From: Sebaldella termitidis ATCC 33386
Lineage (GTDB): Bacteria; Fusobacteriota; Fusobacteriia; Fusobacteriales; Leptotrichiaceae
DNA: 64,000 nucleotides
Reading direction: 5' to 3'
Assembly (NCBI RefSeq): GCF_000024405.1
Contig: NC_013517.1
Coordinates: 4,354,843-4,418,842, forward strand
Part shown: positions 25,641 through 31,871 of the stretch, piece by piece
Position numbering within the stretch: position 1 is the stretch's first letter
How the letters are laid out: each line of letters opens with the position of its first letter
Translations under genes and position numbers: made by a program
Notes under the pieces: model-generated
Seen by the model: the letters and a program-made list of their open reading frames with translations, nothing else
Database searches by the model: none
What the model was told of the DNA's origin: nothing

Positions 25641-27023
25641 TTATTTCCATTCCCCGATATATTCCTTGTGTGCCTCAAGATATTCATCAGCCAGCTTTTT
25701 AGCCAGCGAATAAGAATTTACCAACGGATGCACTGTTAAGGCCTTTATTGCTTTTTCCCTGCTTTTTTCAAATACCGCCTCTACAGTAAGTCTTTCATAA
25801 AGCTTTATACTTTGTATAAGATTTCTCTGCATTTTTCCTATTCCGGGTACTTTTATAGGATTTATCTGATTATCCTCAAATATACATGTTATTTCTACTA
25901 CATCATCATCTTCCAGAAAATCAACTGCTCCTTTATTCGGTACAGATACTACCATCTCTTTTCTCTTTCCTTCACGGAATCCTTGAATAATATCTAGTGC
26001 TACACCTGCATATCCTCCGCTGTCAGGTTTTGCAAGATATTCCTCCAGTGTTTCCGGTTCTTTTTTATGAAGCTTTTCTGTTTTTGACTCTATTTCCATA
26101 TAGCTGTTCTCTCTTTTCATATAGTTTCTCATATATATTTCAAAAGCTTTATCGGTATCCTTGTCTATATCAACCTCTTTCAGCTCCTTTGTCATCTGTT
26201 TATTTATTTCAAGAATTGTTTCTCCTCTTGTTTTTTCAGAGTTTATTATTGCTTTTTCAGCTCTTTCTCTATAGTAAAAATAATACAGATATTCATTCAG
26301 AAGCAGATTTCCCGAAATCTTTACTAGCTCCGGATCAAAGAACTTCATCTCTGTTTCGGTATACAGTTCTTTTTTAGCAAGAAGCTCCTCCATCGCATCT
26401 TTACCATTTACCTTTATATTTCTGAACCACGAAAGATGATTCAGTCCGAAACACTCCGCCGAAACTTCCTCCAACGGTTTTTCCAGTACTTTTGCCACCT
26501 GTTTTATAAATTCACTCGGAGCATCACATATACCGTATACATTTTTGAAACCGCTCAGATGAATTGCCTGAGTTACTATTCCTGAAGGATTCGTGAAATT
26601 AAACAGCATTGCACCTTCAGCAGAATACTGCTCTATCATTTTACAGTATTCCAGTATTTTTGGAATAGATCTGAGAGACATTGCAAAACCGCCTGCACCT
26701 GTCGTTTCCTGTCCGAGTATACCGTTATTCAGTGCTATTCTCTCATCCAATACTCTTGCCTTATCTTCTCCCACTCTTATTGTAGTAATTATGAAATTTG
26801 CATCCTTTAATGCCGCTACAGGATCTGAAGTAAGCCAGAACTTTATTCCGGGATTTATTTTTTCTGCTATTTTTTCTGCTATTTTCCCGTAAATATTCAG
26901 TTTTTCTTCATTTGAGTCCATAAATACTATTTCAGTAAGTCCGACTCTTTCTGCATTGCTGATCAGAGATTTTGCCAAAAACGGTGATCTGACCCCGCCT
27001 CCTCCTAATACTGTTATTTTCAT
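25641..27023 (-). CDS. GH4 family 6-phospho-glycosidase (NAD/Mn-dependent)
   Basis: 460 residues, normal for glycoside hydrolase family 4. NAD-binding GGGGVRSP is at 7-14, RVGEDKARVLDE at 83-94 and GQETTGAGGFAMSLR at 104-118. The metal ligands Cys166 (in CDAP) and His196 (in GLNHLSW) are present. In this family a CDMP-like signature goes with alpha-glucosides and CNVP with beta-glucosides, so CDAP leans toward 6-phospho-alpha-glucosidase, consistent with the alpha-type EIICB. The specificity call is tentative. First gene of the GH4-PHP-EIICB-MgtC operon; ribosome site AAAGGAGG. Confidence 0.88.
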   Translation of the reverse strand: MKITVLGGGGVRSPFLAKSLISNAERVGLTEIVFMDSNEEKLNIYGKIAEKIAEKINPGIKFWLTSDPVAALKDANFIITTIRVGEDKARVLDERIALNNGILGQETTGAGGFAMSLRSIPKILEYCKMIEQYSAEGAMLFNFTNPSGIVTQAIHLSGFKNVYGICDAPSEFIKQVAKVLEKPLEEVSAECFGLNHLSWFRNIKVNGKDAMEELLAKKELYTETEMKFFDPELVKISGNLLLNEYLYYFYYRERAEKAIINSEKTRGETILEINKQMTKELKEVDIDKDTDKAFEIYMRNYMKRENSYMEIESKTEKLHKKEPETLEEYLAKPDSGGYAGVALDIIQGFREGKRKEMVVSVPNKGAVDFLEDDDVVEITCIFEDNQINPIKVPGIGKMQRNLIQSIKLYERLTVEAVFEKSREKAIKALTVHPLVNSYSLAKKLADEYLEAHKEYIGEWK

Positions 27024-27164
27024 TTTTTTCCTCCTTTGTTCTGTTTTTCCAGATATACATTTAATATACCCTGACTTTCTCTTTTGAAAAGTACTGTATT
27101 TTTTTCTCTTCTTCTCTGCATAGCAAAAACATTGAAATAAACACTTTTATAAATGTAAAATAAA

Positions 27165-27197
27165 AAACGTGTTGAAACAGATTGTCAACACGTTCTC
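27165..27197 (-). terminator. terminator of the RpiR-regulator unit
   Basis: ACGTGTTGA (27167-27175) pairs with TCAACACGT (27185-27193) and is followed on the minus strand by TTTTTTATTTT. Confidence 0.75.
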
Positions 27198-27226
27198 ATT
27201 TTGATCTTTTCATTAAATATAGCTTT

Positions 27227-27964
27227 CTAATCTATACCATATTTTTCGAAATACCTTCTTATCAGCTCTTCAAATCCTATTATGCATAATCCGATAAACG
27301 GATTAGGATAATATACATCATCGTCCAATGTATGAGGGTCATTATATGTAAATGAAATATCAGACAGTTTCGCAAGATGGCTTGCAGCATTACCGGTAAA
27401 ACTGCATACTGTTATATTTTCTTCTTTTGCCTGTTTTGCCAGCTTTATGCAGTGCTTTGTTTCTCCTGATTTTGATACTATCAGCAGGAGGTCAAATTTC
27501 ATAGCCGACTTTTCGCACAAAATATCAAAATCAATCCCGTGGAGCAGATAAACTATCTTTCCAAGGGTCAAAAGCTTTCTGTACATATATGACGAGGCTA
27601 TTTCGGAAAAGCCCTCACCGTAAGTCATTATTTTTCCTCTGTGAATGCGCTTTAAAAACTGGTCTATTTCAGACTTATTTCTTGTATTAAAAGTAATTTT
27701 GTCAAAAAAAGATATATTTATTTTTTCTGATTTTTTTGCTGTCATTTTCTTTTTCAAATCATAAATCAATTCCACAAAACCGCTGTATCCTAATTTTTTT
27801 GAAAGCCTCATTATAGATGAAGTGGAAGAAAAGCTGTTTTTGGCAACACCCCTTACTCCTTCTTCAAGGCAGGTATCTATATTTTTTGTAATATAATCCA
27901 AAATTATTTTATCGTTACTGGTTAGCTTTATCCCCTTAAAAGTTCTTTCAATGTTCATTCTCAT
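27227..27964 (-). CDS. MurR/RpiR family transcriptional regulator
   Basis: 245 residues. The N-terminal HTH_6 domain (about 1-75) contains SSTSSIMRLSKKLGYSGFVELIYDLKK-type residues. A SIS sugar-isomerase-like domain (about 95-230) includes TYGEGFSEIA, LLIVSKSGETKHCIKLA and CSFTGNAAS. Such regulators sense phosphosugars. It is transcribed after the Dabb gene (12-nt gap) and ends at its own terminator before the GH4 operon, which it probably controls. There are thus two sugar-phosphate sensors, RpiR and SorC, bracketing the same operon. Confidence 0.9.
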   Translation of the reverse strand: MRMNIERTFKGIKLTSNDKIILDYITKNIDTCLEEGVRGVAKNSFSSTSSIMRLSKKLGYSGFVELIYDLKKKMTAKKSEKINISFFDKITFNTRNKSEIDQFLKRIHRGKIMTYGEGFSEIASSYMYRKLLTLGKIVYLLHGIDFDILCEKSAMKFDLLLIVSKSGETKHCIKLAKQAKEENITVCSFTGNAASHLAKLSDISFTYNDPHTLDDDVYYPNPFIGLCIIGFEELIRRYFEKYGID

Positions 27965-27976
27965 ACCTCACAGAGT

Positions 27977-28264
27977 TTATTTCTCGAAATCTACGACCTT
28001 TGTATGGTCGCAGTATACTTTGACATAATTATTTATCACTTCCAGATGATCTTTATTTATCGCATATGACTCTAAATCCTCTTTTGTATCAAAAGCAGAG
28101 TACAAAGCAAGATCATAAGAACGGTCTTCCCTGCTGAAATCCTCGCCTACCTGAAATTCTCTTATTTCTTTTATTTTATCCTTTAAGGCTGCTATATTCT
28201 CTTTTAATTCTTTTATTCCCACAGGATAATTTTTTAGTTTAAAAAATACAATATGGACTATCAT
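27977..28264 (-). CDS. Dabb (stress-responsive A/B barrel) protein
   Basis: 95 residues fitting the Dabb ferredoxin-like fold: VHIVFFKLK at the N-terminus, then helix, FQVGEDFS, DLALYSAFDTKEDLESYA, and H-EV---V near the end. Members dimerise into a small barrel; some are enzymes in side pathways, most are uncharacterised. It is co-transcribed with the RpiR regulator and divergent from the repeat-protein gene. The role in the sugar island is unknown. Start ATG at 28264 with a GGGAGGAA site. Confidence 0.8.
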   Translation of the reverse strand: MIVHIVFFKLKNYPVGIKELKENIAALKDKIKEIREFQVGEDFSREDRSYDLALYSAFDTKEDLESYAINKDHLEVINNYVKVYCDHTKVVDFEK

Positions 28265-28455
28265 TTTTTCCTCCCGGATTTTTTCATTTATATTCTTTTC
28301 TTTTTTATGAATATGCTTAAGCTGTATATGTTTTTTATTTCTTTAATATTATAACATATTATTTGTTTTTTTCTTAACCCGGCTTGAAATTATGCAAAAA
28401 AGATTATAGAATAGTAGTAGTAACAAATTTGGAGTTTTTGAAAGGAGGTTATTTC

Positions 28456-30015
28456 TTGGATTTTTTATTTTTTATTCAGATTATATTTATTTTTATTAGT
28501 ATAACTCTGATCTTTTTATTATTTCTTTTCCTGCTTTTTTATTTTATGAGTATTATCGGGGATTTTATCTTTGATAAAAGAGATTTTTACATTCTTGAAA
28601 AATTTTCTTTCATAAAAAAGCACCTGATAAAAAAAAGAAAGACATATCATGATAACGGCAGCCTAAAATCTGAAATAACTTATTATCTTAATACTCCTCA
28701 CGGACTTGCCGTGCATTATTATGATAATGGTCAGGTATTTGGGAAGTGTCGCTATATAAAAGGTGAAAAAAACGGAATGTGGATAAGCTGGTACAGCGAC
28801 GGTACAATAAAAGAAAACGGTTTTTGGAAATATAATAAAAAAGATGGCGAATGGCTTGGTTATTTTGAAAACGGTCAGCCGGAATATAGTATTTTCTGGA
28901 ATAACGGCATTAAGCACGGTTCATATATGACCTTTTACCGAGACAATCAATTAAAATCAGCAGGTACGTTTATTCATGAAAAGAAAGATGATATCTGGTT
29001 TTTTTACTATAAAAACGGAAATAAAATGAGAATAGAAAGCTGGAAATACGGTATTCCCGAAGGTGAATGGAAATATTTTTACGAAAATGAAAATAAAAAA
29101 GCTTCCGGATATATATCAAAAGGGAACAGGACAGGATATTGGAAGTATTATTTTGAAAATGAAGCTATCTCCTCTGAAGGAAACTGGAATGATGATACTC
29201 TGAACGGACTGTGGCTTTATTACTATGAAAATGGCCGGATCAAGGAAAAAGGATACTGGCTTAACGATTATCAGCATGGATTCTGGGAATATTTTTATGA
29301 AAACGGCTCACAGGAAACTGCCGGATATTGGAATTATGGAAGAAAAAACTATCTTTGGAGATATTTTTATGAAAATGGCGGTATAAAAGAATACGGTAAC
29401 TGGACAGATAATAATCAGACAGGTCTGTGGAAGTATTTTCATGAAAACGGACAGCTTTCATCAATAGGGAAATGGTCTGACAGTATGAAAACAGGAGAAT
29501 GGAAATACTTTCACGAAAACGGCAGAATAAAATCCAAAGGTCGCTGGGTGAATGATAAACAATATGGTATATGGAAGTTTTATATTCCTGAAGGAAAATT
29601 AAAAAATAAAGGACTTTGGAGAAAAGACCTGCCTGACGGAGAATGGATAAACTATCATGAAAACGGCAAAAAAAGTGAACAGGGATTTTTTTCACAGGGA
29701 AAGAAAAATGGAATCTGGCGTTATTTTTCCGACAATGGCAGGCTTATGATAAAAGGCTGCTGGCTGGATGATCTTCAGAACGGAGAATGGAAATATTATT
29801 TTGAAAATGGAATTCCTGCTTCTCTTGGAGAATTCAAGGAGGGCAGCCAAAACGGAGAATGGAAGTACTTCCATGAAAACGGAAATTTGAAGTCCGTCGG
29901 TCTATGGAATAACGGTATAAAAAATGATGAATGGATTTATTTTGATGAAAATAACAAATTTGAAAATATAGAATATTTTGATAATACTGGTGATAATCTT
30001 CATTTTATCAATTAG
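28456..30015 (+). CDS. membrane-anchored protein of nineteen 24-residue YwqK-type repeats
   Basis: 519 residues from TTG 28456, chosen for the AAAGGAGG site 8 nt upstream. A longer frame to 28384 has none. Residues about 1-30 are a strongly hydrophobic anchor, followed by a basic linker. From residue 64 to the last residue run nineteen consecutive repeats of exactly 24 residues with no insertion; the last is degenerate. The consensus is roughly Y-[FY]-E-N-G-x-x-K-x-x-G-x-W-x-x-x-x-x-x-G-x-W-x-Y. Related to YwqK/MORN-like proteins, probably an elongated beta-hairpin solenoid for binding proteins or surfaces. Which side of the membrane it faces is unclear. Confidence 0.8.
   Translation: MDFLFFIQIIFIFISITLIFLLFLFLLFYFMSIIGDFIFDKRDFYILEKFSFIKKHLIKKRKTYHDNGSLKSEITYYLNTPHGLAVHYYDNGQVFGKCRYIKGEKNGMWISWYSDGTIKENGFWKYNKKDGEWLGYFENGQPEYSIFWNNGIKHGSYMTFYRDNQLKSAGTFIHEKKDDIWFFYYKNGNKMRIESWKYGIPEGEWKYFYENENKKASGYISKGNRTGYWKYYFENEAISSEGNWNDDTLNGLWLYYYENGRIKEKGYWLNDYQHGFWEYFYENGSQETAGYWNYGRKNYLWRYFYENGGIKEYGNWTDNNQTGLWKYFHENGQLSSIGKWSDSMKTGEWKYFHENGRIKSKGRWVNDKQYGIWKFYIPEGKLKNKGLWRKDLPDGEWINYHENGKKSEQGFFSQGKKNGIWRYFSDNGRLMIKGCWLDDLQNGEWKYYFENGIPASLGEFKEGSQNGEWKYFHENGNLKSVGLWNNGIKNDEWIYFDENNKFENIEYFDNTGDNLHFIN
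28645..30012 (+). repeat. 19 x 72-bp coding tandem repeat
   Basis: In-frame 72-bp units encoding the 24-residue repeats. Many share GAAAACGGC and TGGAAATA(T/C)-type cores, but DNA identity between units is moderate, so the array is old rather than freshly amplified. Confidence 0.8.
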
Positions 30016-30037
30016 CAGCTTTTCTGTATTATTATAT

Positions 30038-30101
30038 AAAAAACGGATTATTCTTATTTTTCCGGTTTCCCGCCGGCAAACAGAATTTTTCCGTTTTTTA
30101 T
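30038..30101 (+). terminator. compound terminator after the repeat protein
   Basis: AAAAAACGG (30038-30046) pairs with CCGTTTTTT (30091-30099), with an inner CCGG/CCGG hairpin between. Ends in TTTTTTATTT. Confidence 0.6.
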
Positions 30102-30137
30102 TTGCAGAATCTGAGGAAACATTATTTTTTTTATCTG

Positions 30138-30166
30138 TTGTAGAAATATATACTTTATGGTATATT
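30138..30166 (+). promoter_or_regulatory. promoter for the ParA-like gene
   Basis: TTGTAG (30138-30143), 17 nt, TATATT (30161-30166), about 32 nt before the ATG at 30198. Confidence 0.5.
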
Positions 30167-30197
30167 TATATTAAATATAAAGAAAAAAGGAGAAACT

Positions 30198-30971
30198 ATG
30201 AAAATACTCACTTTCGCAAATCCAAAAGGAGGTGCGGGTAAAACTGTTTCCAGTATAAATTTCGCATATGCGCTGTCACGTCTGGGATACAAAACTCTTC
30301 TTATAGATACGGATCCTCGTGGCGGAGTTTCTATCTGCCTCGGTATGGAAAATGAAAATACTCTTTTTGATCTTATCAAAGAGTATAATGAGGGTTTTGT
30401 AGAAGATGTGGAAAAATATATAAATCATAAAAACGGTGTGGATGTAGTTATTTCTGATTATGAAATTGCTAAATTCGACTCTTATTTTGATGCTGATACT
30501 GTTTCTGCCACTTTTATAATGAAAAATCTTGTTTCCGAATTTTTCAAAGAATATGATTTTATCGTTATAGATACGGAAGGAACTGTAAATTCACTTACAG
30601 CATCTATTTTATATGCTACACAGGATATTTTTATCCCTACACAGGCGAGTAATCTGGATCTTACAGGTGTCCGTGATATTCTCGGTCTTAGTAAAAATAT
30701 TTCGAGACAGAATGCAGAACTAAAAATAAAAAAAGTTTTTCTTATAAGAGCTAAGATGAATACCATTGCATTTAAAGAATTTCAAAACAGTCTGGAGTCG
30801 TTCTTTGACGAACAGCAGTTTTCAAAAGTAGCCATCAGGGAAAATCAGGATATAATAAATGCCGTAAATTCACAGCTTGATATTTTCACTTACAGAAATT
30901 CTTCAAACGGTGCTATTGACTACAGAAACCTTGTTGACGAATATATAGAAGAGCTTCAGAAGGAGATATAA
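30198..30971 (+). CDS. ParA/Soj-like ATPase
   Basis: 257 residues. A deviant Walker A motif, KGGAGKT, is at about 10-16, with the signature Lys of ParA/MinD proteins, followed by DTDPRGG (Walker A', about 38-44) and FIVIDTEGT (Walker B, about 121-129). The usual PP-x-L of chromosomal Soj is replaced by DTEGTVNSL. It is 1 nt away from a small partner gene that is not a canonical ParB. This suggests a plasmid-like or cargo-positioning ParA rather than the chromosomal Soj. Ribosome site AAAAGGAG. Confidence 0.85.
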   Translation: MKILTFANPKGGAGKTVSSINFAYALSRLGYKTLLIDTDPRGGVSICLGMENENTLFDLIKEYNEGFVEDVEKYINHKNGVDVVISDYEIAKFDSYFDADTVSATFIMKNLVSEFFKEYDFIVIDTEGTVNSLTASILYATQDIFIPTQASNLDLTGVRDILGLSKNISRQNAELKIKKVFLIRAKMNTIAFKEFQNSLESFFDEQQFSKVAIRENQDIINAVNSQLDIFTYRNSSNGAIDYRNLVDEYIEELQKEI

Positions 30972-30972
30972 A

Positions 30973-31536
30973 ATGGCAATAAAAGATATTTTAACTAAAA
31001 GTGTTAACTACGGAGGATTAGATCTTTATCAAAGTAATTTTGACTTTAATAAATTTGAAATACAGCCGAGTGACAGGGATCTGTTGCTGCAAAGCGAACA
31101 GATCATTTCTAATTCCCAAAGACAGATGATGAAAAATTTATACGAAATAGCCAAAAATTTATATGAATCACAGCAGATTCTTGCTAACTATCATTCAGGA
31201 TCTTTTGTGGAATGGTTTGAAACAATCGGATTAAAAAAAGACTATGTTTACAGAATGATCGATAAATATAAGCTGGCTCAGGAAACCAACATAAGAAATG
31301 CCGTAAATCTTCCTGTAAGAGTAGTTCAAAATATAAAAAAAATGAATATTGATACCAGCCAAAAAATAGAAATCGTTAAAAGCGAAGATCCCAGAAAAAA
31401 AATAGCCGAGATTTCTCACAGTGAGAAATCAGAGCTCACAGAATTGGAAGTTCTAAAAATACAATTGCGTTATCATACAAGAAAAGTAAAAGAATTAAAA
31501 GTTAAAATTGCAATTTTGGAAGAAGAGAATATTTAA
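30973..31536 (+). CDS. small DUF3102-like partner of the ParA ATPase
   Basis: 187 residues. There is no ParB N-terminal nuclease-like box (GERR). The middle (about 45-105) reads like DUF3102: a helix with YEIAKNLYESQQILA, then GSFVEWFETIGLKKDYVYRMIDKY, a possible helix-turn-helix. The C-terminal 40 residues are a charged coiled coil (ELEVLKIQLRYHTRKVKELKV). It starts 1 nt after the ParA-like stop, so the pair is an obligate operon. The likely role is the DNA- or cargo-binding adaptor of the ATPase. The family link is moderate confidence. Confidence 0.6.
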   Translation: MAIKDILTKSVNYGGLDLYQSNFDFNKFEIQPSDRDLLLQSEQIISNSQRQMMKNLYEIAKNLYESQQILANYHSGSFVEWFETIGLKKDYVYRMIDKYKLAQETNIRNAVNLPVRVVQNIKKMNIDTSQKIEIVKSEDPRKKIAEISHSEKSELTELEVLKIQLRYHTRKVKELKVKIAILEEENI

Positions 31537-31644
31537 GATAATAACTTGAATATAATCAATTAAATACTGCCAAATATCCCGGCACCCCGCAAGGAAGAAA
31601 AAGACGGTATAAATTAAAAGACGGCAGTATTATCATAAGCAGCA

Positions 31645-31695
31645 AAATTCCGTTTACATCCATTTTGATATGGCTGCAGGACGGAATTTCTTTTT
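31645..31695 (+). terminator. terminator of the ParA-like operon
   Basis: AAATTCCGT (31645-31653) pairs with ACGGAATTT (31681-31689); an inner CCAT/ATGG stem; then CTTTTT. Confidence 0.7.
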
Positions 31696-31757
31696 ACCGG
31701 CTTTCTTCTTTTCATATCTATACTTACTATAAATTTAATATAATTAAAAAAAATAGA

Positions 31758-31785
31758 TTGACAACATAAAATTTCAGGTTATAAT
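31758..31785 (+). promoter_or_regulatory. promoter of the formate dehydrogenase operon
   Basis: TTGACA (31758-31763), 16 nt, TATAAT (31780-31785). It implies a leader of about 80 nt before the ATG at 31872. Confidence 0.7.
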
Positions 31786-31871
31786 TTAACGAGACGTTTT
31801 TTTATTCAATGAACAAAATTATCGTCAATGGTTGTTATTTGTTTTTTTATCTAAGGAGGACTGAAAATCTG

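Larger units (their letters stand above)
31537..31871. other. 335-bp gene-free stretch with two hairpins and the fdh promoter
   Basis: It contains a closed hairpin region 31563-31631 (AATACTGCC pairing with GGCAGTATT around a 51-nt G/C-containing loop), the terminator 31645-31695, and the promoter 31758-31785. No ORF with a supported start. Confidence 0.6.

Noticed and set aside
28645..30012. Regular 72-bp DNA periodicity that could be mistaken for a CRISPR or satellite array
   Set aside because: It is in frame, without spacers, and the units diverge at synonymous sites; it is a protein-repeat gene.
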